Source: Yponomeuta sedellus
Taxonomy: Eukaryota > Arthropoda > Insecta > Lepidoptera > Yponomeutidae
Length of the DNA stretch: 64,000 nucleotides
Assembly: GCA_934045075.1 (NCBI GenBank)
Contig: OW203730.1
Location: 5,964,785 to 6,028,784, forward strand
Direction of reading: 5' to 3'
Shown piece after piece: positions 22,034-32,110 of this stretch (positions are counted from its first letter, which is position 1; every line of letters starts with the position of its first letter). Under the pieces are notes generated by a model. It worked only from the letters and a program-made list of their open reading frames with translations, made no database searches and was not told the origin of the DNA. The position numbers were made by a program, and so were the translations under genes.

Positions 22034-22240
22034 ATGCTTTTGGATTTTTCCAAAGCTGTCGAAACTGTCTCTGTTCCCATTCTGCTGGATAAACAAGAAA
22101 CCATTGGAATCGGAGAGTTGCCCTTTCAAGGCAATATAAATGAGCGACAAGTTAGGATTGGTGACTACACGTATGATATAGGCGTATGGCGTGCTCCCCA
22201 GACTTCCGTGTTATGTCTTGAAAGAGCTTACAGAGCTGTG
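22034..22240 (+). pseudogene. LINE reverse-transcriptase fragment, decayed
   Basis: The frame reads LLDFSKAVETVSVPILLDK, then NINERQVRIGDYT and APQTSVLCLE. These match the order of the non-LTR RT blocks LDFSKAFDTV, Y-L-x-x-R-x-Q and G-V-P-Q-G-S-V-L-x-P, with the conserved D (in AFD) and VPQG altered. It is a remnant of a CR1/Jockey-type element distinct from the one at 29.2 kb. Confidence 0.6.
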
Positions 22241-22618
22241 ATAAAAGTAATACTTAGTAGTTCAGCCAGATACTCGATTACACTTTTATATTGAGACTTG
22301 ATTGATTTCCTCACAAAATTATTAAACAGAAACAACACATCTATGACCTACGTTTCCCTAGTACTTAAGAATCGACAGAGTATACCAAACGTTAGCCCAT
22401 AGAACCAAACTTTCCCGGTGACATTTTTATGTAGTAGGTTCATACACTTTTAGTAAATAAAATAACGTAAAGCCCAAACAACAAAATAGTTCCTTCGTCT
22501 TAACTATTAAATAACGGAAAATCTACTAAAACCCATACAGTAAAACCTAGCCCACAAATAAAGTTATCGTACCTCATCTTTCTCTTCTCATTTGTTTCAA
22601 TTTATTTTTCCTATACCT

Positions 22619-22696
22619 ACAGACATACATAGCACGAACACACCCCGTTCACACGTGTTTGTGTGAACGGGGTGTGTTCGTGCTACGTATGTCTGT
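22619..22696. repeat. 36-bp inverted repeat (hairpin)
   Basis: Arms 22619-22654 (acagacatacatagcacg..) and 22661-22696 pair with one mismatch around the 6-nt loop gtgttt. Confidence 0.9.
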
Positions 22697-23097
22697 AAGG
22701 AATGTATTGCCTATATTTTTAAAGAATAAAAATTACTGAATTACTGAACTATATGTAAGCAAATAAATCAGTAATCGTGGCATTTTTATTTTACTCGTAT
22801 GGTAACCCCACGAGAATTGCTTCTTATGCCAGCGACTTGGATACACTGTATACTGCCAATGATATAATCTTTTTTATACATTTCAATAGATTTAGGCTAG
22901 TAAATACTTAGACTGTACAATTTTAGACAGCGCAACATGTTTGTAAGATTTTTATATAGCATCGTTTTGCCAAAACATGCGAAACAAATTATAGCCTACG
23001 ACTTCGACTGAAATAATATTAGTGTCAACCCCTATGCAAGGAATGTCATATTTTCGGGTTCTGAAGGTCAAATTAAGGTGACTCATAAGTGAGTGTG

Positions 23098-23165
23098 AGG
23101 TGAACGACGAGGTGACCGACGAAGTGACCGACGAAGTGACCATCGAAGTGATCAACGAACTTACT
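23098..23165 (+). repeat. Tandem 12-bp repeat
   Basis: About four units of gacgaagtgacc with drift. In frame they read D-E-V-T repeats, but no exon borders are seen. Confidence 0.7.
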
Positions 23166-23423
23166 GAATCGACATGCTGGGCCACCTCAGAACAGTTCTG
23201 CAGATGGTTGACGAGATCATCTCACCACCGTCTCCTAGGCCGGTCTCGACTTCGATGTCCGTCGTGTGGCACCCACTCGGTTGCGAGTTTCTCTCTCCTA
23301 TTCGGGTGCATTCGACTGACATGACCAGCCCTGCTCCACTACAGTTTCGCCGTCTGGACACCCACGTCGATTATTCGGGTCCTTGCAGGCTCTTTACTAT
23401 TCTCTATTTTTATGAAACGCCCG

Positions 23424-23742
23424 CGGCCTAGTGAAACCGAGTGATTGGAATCAATCTCTAAGGTAACAACAGGTGCGGTCAGGTGCTTAATGCGTGACCA
23501 TCCCGTGACTACCGCTAGTGGCGTTTTTTCCGAGCTCTTCCGTACTTCGCAAGGCACGCTAAGCCGTTGGTGCCAGGTGTCGTTAAGCCATGTCAGAATA
23601 ACTTCTGATAGTAAGGCCCGCCACTGTCTTACAATCCTACATCCACCTGGACTTGGCCGCCGTGGCGGAGTATGGCGTAACCTTCCTGCCATGCAAGAAG
23701 AGACCCGTGCCCCAGCAGTGGGGACGTAGAAAGGGTTAATAC
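23424..23742 (+). mobile_element. 5S-derived SINE
   Basis: Head gcctagtgaaaccgagtg, gattggaatcaatctc, aacaacaggtgcggtcaggt, gtgaccatcccgtgactacc; the tail ends ccccagcagtggggacgtag. A deletion removes part of the middle (gtcaggtgtcgttaagcc). Confidence 0.85.
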
Positions 23743-23919
23743 CCTATACCCTACTATTTTTATCTGTATTAGCTGTCGATATTTTTTGAGTCATCTGACC
23801 TCTCTACCAGGATATACATTGTATTTCTGAATGATTCACGATGATCAAATTAACGGGTCTAATCGCGATATTTTTTTTGTTTTCTAAGTTGTGTACATTT
23901 GCGAAGATAAGTTCGCTAC

Positions 23920-24020
23920 CTAGGGCACTCGTTTCATATACCTCAGCGCTTGAAATAGCTAATCCGCGGCGGGCACACTTGGTTATTAAGCCCTTATTTT
24001 TCTCTCTGAGAGAAGTCGTT
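23920..24020 (-). repeat. Family-D repeat fragment
   Basis: Contains cctcagcgcttgaaatagc, cgcggcgggcacac, ttaagccctta and tctctctgagagaag in reverse family-D order. Confidence 0.5.
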
Positions 24021-24237
24021 TGTCATAAAAAATGAGTTTATACATGAAAACTTTGTCTAAACGCGAGTATTTACTATGCCAGTATAATTCATCTCAAATA
24101 TATAGCCACCTCTGGCAGCACAATACCCTTATGTAGAATTTTTATTTGCTTCCAGAGCTAGAATATTTTTGCATTTTTTATGAAATTTTAATTCAGTTTA
24201 ATTATTTTTATTCATATATTTTAAGATTATATAGAAA

Positions 24238-24450
24238 CTAGCTGTGCCCCGCGGTGTTACCCGCGGTTTATCGATTTTCCCATGGGAATAACATATTTTC
24301 CCGCAGTAAAACGTAATTTATGTGTTAATCCAGAGCGTCAGCTAACTCCATACCAAATTTTATTAACATCGCTCCAACCTTTTAGACGTGAAGAAGTGAC
24401 AAACATACATAACCTTTCGCCCTTATAATATTACTTACTGTGATAATTCT
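24238..24450 (+). repeat. Dispersed repeat family H
   Basis: Starts actagctgtgccccgcgg, then ttacccgcggtttatcg and cccatgggaataa, and ends ttcgcccttataatatta. A second copy is at 36482-36680 with the same order. Confidence 0.65.
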
Positions 24451-24837
24451 GTAACTAATACACAGTTCACAGTACATGCGGTGTTTTGTCGAAATACTAT
24501 ATAGGACATTCGTGAAGAGCCGTTTATCTAAAGATTCTACGACATAAACAAGCCGGGTTCCCTATCACGCAATCATTCTCTTGCGATTGCAATTACTTAG
24601 TATGGCATTTAACAGTTAGAAGATAGGATAAGTTTCGTCACTTGATGCGCAAGAGTAGGTAATAATAATATGTAAGGAGTGCACCTTCCAGGCTTTTTTT
24701 TATCTGGCGCCGCGCATGTCCGGGATTTTGATAAATCGGCCGGCCTATCGACGTGTGCGTATCGGGTGGTAGAAATATTACCCTTCAGACCGAATTGGGT
24801 AAATGTGTCTGTAGTAACGGCATGGAATAAAGTATTC

Positions 24838-25175
24838 TTAAGGCGCTATGCAGTGCTAACGAGCACCACCAATGAAATACAAATCGTATTTTGTTTTACA
24901 ATACGTTTCCTTGCAAGTGAACATAAGAAAGCTTACCAACAGTGACAATTATTTTTAAAACTTATAGTCCGAGATCTATAGATTTAATCAAGTCCCGCCA
25001 AAAACGGTCGTGTTTAGCAAACTTGCTTTAAATTTCTAGATTCTTGAACCTTGTCAGTAGGTTCTGAAAAGGGCTTAAATCTCAATATTTATTAAGATGT
25101 GCTCACTTTTTCCAAAGACGCGTTAGAAAAGATATATTTTTTCCATTGGTTCGCCCCGCGTGGCGCCTTAAGACC
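24838..25175. mobile_element. MITE family I with about 30-bp imperfect terminal inverted repeats
   Basis: The left end ttaaggcgctatgcag with accaccaatg pairs with the right end ccattggttcgc..gcgtggcgccttaa. The inner part (acgtttccttgcaagtg, ttgtcagtaggttc) recurs at 27858-28045 and 31400-32110. Confidence 0.6.
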
Positions 25176-26400
25176 ATGCGAATAATTTTGCACACACGCT
25201 CTTTTTAAGCAGAAGAAAAAACGGATTGGTTGTATTATATCTGTCTGTCTATCATGACCTTTTTTGTCTAGAACGGGTGCTTAGGTTAAAAAAATATATT
25301 TCTGGAAGTTGTAGAAAATCGAGCTTGTAGTAATCAAAACTCAAGTCGTGACGAACTTTTATATGAAAATAAGGCAAAATAAAAATTGTAAAATAAAAAC
25401 CGCCTTCAGAACACTAAGGCGTTATGGTTTGACAAATACCTTATAATGACTTGAATGTAATGCTGCTGTTTTGTACATCTTTTAGTAATAAACAAATAAA
25501 CTAGAAATACATAGCACGGGTTAGTGCACTAAAAAGAATAATAAACACATAAATAATTTAAACGAATATGACCCCTACATTTAGGTATGGTAGAAGCACA
25601 TCTCGGAAGTATACACGTAATTATAAAATTGAAGGTCTTGATTTCCATTTCCGAAAGTCTTACCAGAACATCACCAAATTAACCTGGGACAAATTTTATG
25701 AAACATAATTATTACTAAAAGATGGGCCCCATTAGGCAAGGAGAAGATTTAGGTCAGGTTAGTATATTAGATAGAGAGTTTCGTTCTATTTCTGAAAGTT
25801 TTCATCAGATCTTCGCCAAATTAACTAAAATGGGTCCAATGGGACGTTACACCTATTCGAACAAACAAAGAACTATCCAGATGGGTTAAGATGTGACGAA
25901 GTTATGCGAGAACATAGTAAAAAAAAGTAATACGTCAAATTATAGCCTTCTCCTTTTTTTAAGTCGGTAAAAATACAAGTAAAGCTTTCCTCAGCACTAC
26001 ACGTTATTAACTTAAGTCAAAGTGAATAAAATATAAGTAGCCTAAATAAATCTTATTACGTCTAGTGCTCTGATCATCTGTCAGACAGAAATGACGTAAT
26101 TCATGACGTAGAAATCATAATAAAATGCTGAACGTTGATGAATCGAAGGTGATCTGTCAGGATTGTGGCAAGTTGGTAGCAGTCCTTGGTCTCTGCCTAC
26201 CCCTCTGGGATACATAACAGGCATGAGTTGATGTTATGTTACGTAAATTATAATCACCATGCGTGCTTACCGGGGATTAGCGATATCAAGTGTACGAGTT
26301 TATGCATAGAATGCTCAAAGGTTTCCTCATAATTATCGGCCTTTATTTAGAAAAGCACGATACCACTTAAATACTCTAAAGGCATTTTCTTTAGTTTAAG
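25176..26400. other. Unassigned AT-rich DNA
   Basis: It contains a short SINE-A tail scrap (agcacgggttagtgcact, about 25513) and a reversed family-G core (about 26190). No gene is supported. Confidence 0.4.
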
Positions 26401-26414
26401 TTAACATCTTCTCC

Positions 26415-26585
26415 TTAAAAAACCTATTTAGAGGCTGAAAATTCCACCCATGCCGGGATTTGAACCCGCGACCTCTGGCTATCCGTGCCAGTGCTCTTCC
26501 AACAGAGCTAATGGGCGACTCACCGGCATCAGTGAAATTTCGAACCTCTTTACAATACTCTCTGTATTACGTACAGAGAGAGTAC
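26415..26585 (-). mobile_element. SINE-A
   Basis: aacctatttagaggctgaaa, box-B region (gggatttgaacccgcg), tccaacagagctaatgggc, caccggcatcagtg, then ctgtattacgtacag, where it breaks. Confidence 0.8.
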
Positions 26586-27341
26586 ATCTTCTTCTTGTTA
26601 AGTCTCCACCACAGACTAGGTATTTTAGTGAGCCTTTTTTGGGTGTTTGTTGATGACAAATCGACGTACATTGCGAAGCCGATTCTACTCGTTTTAATCA
26701 AGTTAATCTGTGGATTAATCGACCTTGTAACCTTGTAAAGTATTTCGAATTGTCATAGTAAACCATTAAATGTAGTTCTGTGAATCAGGCCTCTGATTGT
26801 GCGTTGGATAAAAGTACCTACTAAAGCAATAGTTCCCATAGAAACTAGTTTCATTGAAAATTGCAAACGACATTGGATCTCAATAAAACTTTACCACTTC
26901 AATTAGAGAACAAAATTCGAGGAACCTATACTTGTGCTCAGATTTGCAAAACAAATAATAAAATTAATTTGAGACCTGTGAAAAGTTTCTAAGGCCCCTC
27001 AACGCCTTTACAAACTTTTCACGCTCGATGAAAATCGTTATCCAGAATTACTATTCTAATATCGGGCTTGTAGCATGCGCCTATGATTAGTAATGTTTTA
27101 GCAGTTTTAGTAAAAAAAATTAAAGTTCCTAGGCGGACATACTTCGACCAAATAGAGGATGTATTAGCAAAGGGCAAGATGATAAAAAAGTAATATACGC
27201 GTCGAATTGATAACCTCCTACTTTTTTGAAGTCGGTTAAAAAGTACCGAAATGTATGTAACGACTACTAAATGTTGATCAAGCGAAAGAAACGTGCTAGA
27301 ATCGTGGCCAATGGCAGACCTGTCAGGGTCAGGAAACCTGA

Positions 27342-27690
27342 TTATACTATTTTTTATTTTTAATGCACTAACCCGTGCTAAGGACAAATTTAAAAACCTA
27401 TTTAGAGGCTAAAAATTTCACCCATGCCGGGTTTGAACCCGCAACCTCTGGCTATCCGTGCCAGCGCTCTTCCAATTGAGCCAATGGGCGACTCACCGAT
27501 ATCAGTGAAATTTCGAACCTCTTTACACTGTTCTCTGTATTACGTACACGGGTAATACAGAGAATATATAGTATTACGTACAGGCAGCGACATCTGGCTT
27601 AAGCAAATTGCATCACTTACAGCCCCGACTACCTACTTTGCAGTTAGGTTTTACATCGGAACGATATCGTTATCGATCTACCCCTCTAGG
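27342..27690 (-). mobile_element. SINE-A, near full length
   Basis: It extends from gattatactattttttat and the tail (gtgctaaggacaaattta) through the tRNA-like part to the head (ctactttgcagttagg, acatcggaacgatatcg). A duplication of the ttacgtac block sits at about 27535-27580. Confidence 0.8.
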
Positions 27691-27857
27691 ATACAAGCAT
27701 GATTTTCTGTTATGTTATGTGAAAAGTTTTTATGAAAAGGATTACTAAGCAATTTCGTTTTTACGTATACATTGAATATCAATGCTAAGCACGAACAAAC
27801 TTCGACATTTGTCGTCTTAACATATTGCTAAAGTTTCATTGTGATGTCGTTCTTATT

Positions 27858-28140
27858 AAGGCGCTACGCGGTACTAGCGCCGCCAATGGAATAAAAATCA
27901 TAACTTTTTTATCCAAATCTTAACAACTTTCTCTACTATTTTAGAACCTACAGCATAGAAGTTAAGATCAACCACCTAGGTCTTCATTCGATTTCCATTA
28001 AAAGCTTCGATTAAAGTCCTAGATTTTTTGCCCTAGCTTCTTGTCAGTAGGTTCAATTTTTTTATTTTATTAGGTCTTAAAAACCTATTTAGAAGCTAAA
28101 AATTAAAATTGTCCTCAGCAAGGGTTAGTGCAACAAAAAA
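27858..28140. mobile_element. MITE-I fragment followed by SINE-A tail scraps
   Basis: 27858-28045: ttaaggcgctacgcgg, gcgccgccaatggaat, ttgtcagtaggttc. 28075-28140: taaaaacctatttagaagct and agcaagggttagtgc. Confidence 0.6.
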
Positions 28141-28419
28141 AGAATATAATTTATTAGCTCTACCAACACTTTTTATATCTTAACATGTGTAAAAAGTTAC
28201 TGATTCATATCAAGGCTGAGTCTTGATACAAAAACCAAGTCAATAAAGTAAGGTCAATTCTACTTGCGTTACTTTTTAAATCTAAAAATAGAGTGTATAT
28301 AAGATTAAAATATAGTACAAAACAAAAAGGCACATATTGTATAAAAAAGTTGGGAATCTCCAATCAAATGGTCGTAATATAAAGTTATAAAAAAAGATGC
28401 AAATTTCGATTCGAGATCA

Positions 28420-28756
28420 AACCTTGTATGTCTCCACTGCTAGAGCACGGGTCCTGCATCGCAGGAAGGTTAGGCCATACTCCACCACGGGGGCCAAGTC
28501 CGGGTTGGTGAAGTGTTTTAAGACACTGGCGAGTCTTATTGTCAGAAGTTATCAAGCCGCCTGCCATTAACGACTGCCATTATACGACAGCCGGCATCAA
28601 CGGCTTAATGTGCTTTGCAAAGCACGGGAGCAGTCGGAAAAAATGCCACTAGCGTTAGTCACGGGACGGTCTCCCATCCTGCATCTGACATCGCCTGTTG
28701 TTGCTTAACTTAAGTGATTGATTCCAATCACTTCGTTCAACTAGGCCCGAGCGCTT
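28420..28756 (-). mobile_element. 5S-derived SINE, near full length
   Basis: Reverse orientation: the tail (cttgtatgtccccac-like, gggggccaagtccggg) is followed by gtcagaagttatcaagcc, gcaaagcacgggag, cacgggacggtctccc and the head ttgttgcttaacttaagtg, ending aactaggccc. The 5S-like internal box is well kept. Confidence 0.85.
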
Positions 28757-29152
28757 TGAGCGATAAAAGAAGATAATAATTTTTTGGCCATTGGTGGCCA
28801 TTGGTGGCGCTATGTAGCTCCGCACAGCGCCTTAATACCATTAAACCACGTTTCTATAGAACTGCCTCATGAGGCACATTCAAAACAATAACCTGAAACA
28901 CAATGTTTTATGCATGAAGATCTAGAACAGTAATGAGTAAGCGAAAAGCATGCCAGACTCTGACGCTCACAAAGAAAAACTTTACACGCGTTGTAACAAT
29001 AGCTCACTTTGTTGCCACTGGAAATAATTAATTGTTTTGGCTATACTTGGGTCTCGTACACTTTGTATGTGTGTGTTTACACTAGGTTAACAGTTTAACG
29101 GGACCATTTACCCTCCTAAGGCCTGACCTCAAAAATAACATAACATAACAGA

Positions 29153-29243
29153 CGGCCTCGGTGGCGCAGCGGTTTGACATACTGACTGTAAAACCGAAGG
29201 TCTCGGGTTCGATCCCTAGCCGGGTCAAACAAGGAAACGAACT
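29153..29243 (+). mobile_element. SINE-B head, interrupted
   Basis: Starts cggcctcggtggcgcagcgg, box B gggttcgatccct, then gggtcaaacaagg and aaacgaact, where the LINE begins. The matching SINE-B tail resumes at about 30744-30890 (tttctagtttgtctcggg). Confidence 0.85.
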
Positions 29244-30414
29244 CACAGATGACATCCGTCTCGCCAGAGACAATAAGCAACTGACGGTGCTGACTCTGCT
29301 CGACTTCAGCAGTGCTTTCAACTGTGTTGACTTTGACATCCTCCTGGCTATCCTAGACTCTCTTAACGTATCTCCTCTTGTAATAGAATGGTTCGATACC
29401 TATCTTCGGGGACGCCAGCAGTGCATACGCTCCGACGAAACTTCCTCGGATTGGTGTAATCTCACTGCGGGCGTTCCCCAGGGCGGGGTCCTCTCCCCAC
29501 TCCTGTTTTCCATATTCATAAACTCAGTCACTGACTCGCTGTCGTCTCGCTATCATCTGTATGCAGATGATCTGCAGCTTTATAGGCATTTTGAAGTGGA
29601 TGAGTTTGACTCTGCTGTGGATATTATGAATGCTGACCTCGCGCGTATACAAAAATGGGCTCAGCATTTCGGACTCTTAGTAAATCCCAAAAAATCACAG
29701 GCAATGCTTATTGGCAGTCCGCACTTCTACAAGTTGCTTATGAAGCAAACGGTGGTTCCTCCAGTCATTTACAACGGCACACCCATTGACTATACGACTA
29801 CGGCCAGGAACCTAGGAGTGCTCTTTGACTGCCATCTTTCTTGGTCCACACATGTTAGTGAAGTCAGTCGGCGCGTCTTTGCAGCTTTCCATTCACTGCG
29901 GCGCCTCCAAAGTTTTCTCCCATTTAAAACTAAAATAACCCTTGCCCAATCTCTTCTTCTTCCTATCCTTGACTATGCGGATGTCTGCTACTTGGATGCC
30001 AATGAGGAGCTGCTAGACAAACTCGAACGATTACAAAATTTGGGTATCCGTTTCATATACGGATTACGTAAATTTGATCATGTGTCTCGTTTCCGTCATG
30101 AGTTAAAATGGCTCCCAATTCGTCTTCGCCGGAATGCACATATACTATCATTATTATATAAAATACTTAACAACCCCTCATACCCCGCCTACCTCAGAGA
30201 AAGGTTTCAGTACCTACACTCTGGGGAAAGGCCAATTAGATCTGCAAACTCTCACCTTCTTAAAATCCCTGCTCATAATAGTGGCGCTTACGGTGACTCC
30301 TTCACGGTCCATTCGGTCAGGCTTTGGAACGCGCTGCCACAAAAGATATGCGCTAGTCCCACTGCTGGTACATTTAAGAAGCGGTTGAAAGAGCATTATC
30401 TATCTTTGTCATAA
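29161..30414 (+). CDS. CR1/Jockey-like LINE reverse transcriptase, 5'-truncated, ORF fused to SINE
   Basis: This open frame of 417 codons is the only long one in the window. Its first 27 or so residues are translated SINE-B sequence; LINE sequence starts at LTDDIRLARD. Visible RT blocks are LTLLDFSSAF (residues 45-53), AGVPQGGVLSPLLF (103-116), the catalytic HLYADDLQLY (132-141), NPKKSQ (175-180) and RNLGVLFDCHLSW (216-228). The C-terminal part, with RLQNLGIRFIYGLRKFDHVS and SVRLWNALP, is the usual conserved domain after RT in this clade. The endonuclease and ORF1 are absent, so the copy is dead on arrival, although its frame has no stop, which suggests recent insertion. The 3' end at about 30664 carries aataaagtataataataa. 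RT here would reverse-transcribe LINE RNA at a nicked target. Confidence 0.9.
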   Translation: MAQRFDILTVKPKVSGSIPSRVKQGNELTDDIRLARDNKQLTVLTLLDFSSAFNCVDFDILLAILDSLNVSPLVIEWFDTYLRGRQQCIRSDETSSDWCNLTAGVPQGGVLSPLLFSIFINSVTDSLSSRYHLYADDLQLYRHFEVDEFDSAVDIMNADLARIQKWAQHFGLLVNPKKSQAMLIGSPHFYKLLMKQTVVPPVIYNGTPIDYTTTARNLGVLFDCHLSWSTHVSEVSRRVFAAFHSLRRLQSFLPFKTKITLAQSLLLPILDYADVCYLDANEELLDKLERLQNLGIRFIYGLRKFDHVSRFRHELKWLPIRLRRNAHILSLLYKILNNPSYPAYLRERFQYLHSGERPIRSANSHLLKIPAHNSGAYGDSFTVHSVRLWNALPQKICASPTAGTFKKRLKEHYLSLS

Positions 30415-30664
30415 CATTGAGCTATATATTTATGTATTTATTTTTAGTTTACGTAGTTTATTTCTTTCTTTCATAGTTAGGTAGGTTATTCAATATTTAT
30501 GTAGTATATTTTGTACACGTATATAGACCCGCTTTTTACTGCTTCTCCGACTCTCTAAGGTTTGCTGGAAGAAATCTCTTTCAGAGATAAGCTCGCCTTT
30601 GTACATGTTATTTCTTATGTAATGTCCTGTTAAATGTTTCGTGTGCAATAAAGTATAATAATAA
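30415..30664 (+). mobile_element. 3' untranslated region of the LINE
   Basis: Contains ggtttgctggaagaaatc, ataagctcgcctttgtac and gtgcaataaagtataa with an (ata)n tail. The same 3' end marks the fragments at 2083-2180, 41423-41530 and 51640-51765. Confidence 0.8.
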
Positions 30665-30743
30665 TAACTTTTGAATGAATTAATGAAAAATTCTTTATTG
30701 CACTAAAAACATAATTTGTACAAAGGCGAGCTAAATACTAGAT
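30665..30743 (-). mobile_element. Inverted 3' fragment of the same LINE family
   Basis: ttctttattgcactaaaaac followed by gtacaaaggcgagct is the reverse complement of the LINE 3' end just upstream. The two copies are joined tail to tail. Confidence 0.75.
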
Positions 30744-30890
30744 AGTTTCTAGTTTGTCTCGGGTCTTGGATGTTATCTATGTATTTATTGTATTAAATGT
30801 ATCTTTGAATTAGCACTTGTTACACAAGTCATTTAGTTGTACTTAGTATAGGGCTGACCAGATCTTTATAATATGTACATGAATATCTAT
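30744..30890 (+). mobile_element. SINE-B body and tail, resumed after the LINE
   Basis: tttctagtttgtctcgggtc, ttggatgttatctatg, acacaagtcatttagttg and gggctgaccagatc match 10115-10225 in order. Confidence 0.85.
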
Positions 30891-31399
30891 TTATTATTAT
30901 AAGTGAGGGTAAAAAGCCTGGTGTCTCGACGACTGTACAACGTTTCAGCCACTTCGGACGTTAATTGCAAGCACAAAGTTTTCCTTATAGCTCACGGAGC
31001 GCTCGTTTACACTCCTTTTAGTTACTAACCCGTGACGAAAGAAAGTTTCGTAAGTCACCCCTAAAAGTTACTCCATATCTTTGGCATTAGTTTCAGCCGT
31101 GGCTGCGAAGTATGTTTGTGATAGCCAAGAAATTTACCGGGGCAATATAATGTAAGCTTGCATACAATTGTTTTAGTCTCATTGGAGATAAAGATAAGAT
31201 AAATGTTAATAAATGCCTTTATTAAAACACGGCTCAAATTCAACAGAACATGTAAATTTATCAAAAGATTTTTGGGTTCCGAGGTCCACAAAGAACCTTA
31301 TCATTATTGTCTACTAGTTTTTGTGGTAACTTTTGTCTCCTGTATGTTTAAGTAAGCAACCTTTGCACTTATGATGATTCGGGGTGCTAACTAGTGCCA
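30891..31399. other. Unassigned DNA
   Basis: No gene or recognised repeat; short frames only. Confidence 0.4.
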
Positions 31400-32110
31400 A
31401 ATGGAAAAAAATAATAATTTGTATTATAATACGTTTTTATCTAAAAGTGAACATAAATCTTAACAATTGTGAGAACTAGGATCGACAATGAAGGACTTTA
31501 ATCGCCACCAAAAATGGCCGTTTTTAGCGGAAATGGATTGATGTCTTAGGATATTAATACTACATTCTAGGCTTTATGTTCTAAAAATTATGGTAACAGA
31601 TATTAAGATTTTTGATGCTTACTTTTTGAAAAAAAAAAAACCTATTATATGACGAACCGGGTGATTGGAATCAATCTCTTGATTTAAGCAACAACAGGCG
31701 CGGTCAGGTGCAGGATCGGTGACCGTCCCGTGACTACCGCTAGTGGCATTTTTCCGAGCGCTTCCGTGCTTCGCAAGGCACGTTAAGCAGTTGGTGCCGG
31801 CTGTCATGTAATGGCAGTCGTTAGGCCATGTCAGAGGCCTCATGGGCGGCTTGATAACTTCTGACAGTAAGGCCAGCCACAGCCTTACAATCCTCCACCA
31901 AACCGGGCTTGGCCCCCGTGGTGGAGTATGGCCTAACCTTCCTGCGATGCAGGAAGAGACCCGTACCCCAGCAGTGGGGTCACATATAAGGGTCCATATC
32001 GATATAACAAGTTAAGATTTTTATTCCATTGATGGCGATAGTTAGCGCCCCTAAGCGCCTCATCTAGCGCCTCATTAAAAAGTTTCGTCTTCGTTTCGTG
32101 GATGAGTAGT
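31400..32110. mobile_element. MITE-I copy interrupted by a 5S-derived SINE
   Basis: The left MITE part (acgtttttatctaaaagtg, gccaccaaaaatggccg) ends near 31630. It resumes at about 32010 with taagatttttattccattg, gatggcgatagttagcgcc and aagcgcctca. Confidence 0.6.
31650..31998 (+). mobile_element. 5S-derived SINE, best-preserved internal promoter region
   Basis: The head reads gacgaaccgggtgattgg, then taagcaacaacaggcgcgg, tcaggtgcaggatcggtg, accgtcccgtgactaccgc. Aligned by eye with animal 5S rRNA (ttaagcagcgtcgggcgcgg, gttagtacttagatgggg, gaccgcttgggaacaccgc), the spacing is kept almost base for base. The tail is standard and ends ccccagcagtggggtc. Confidence 0.85.

Noticed and set aside
23339..23729. 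Two overlapping frames of 94 and 117 codons
   Set aside because: They lie in the 5S SINE and recur as frames in other copies; not genes.
31675..31740. A 5S rRNA gene
   Set aside because: Only the internal promoter region resembles 5S; the arms diverge and a SINE tail follows.
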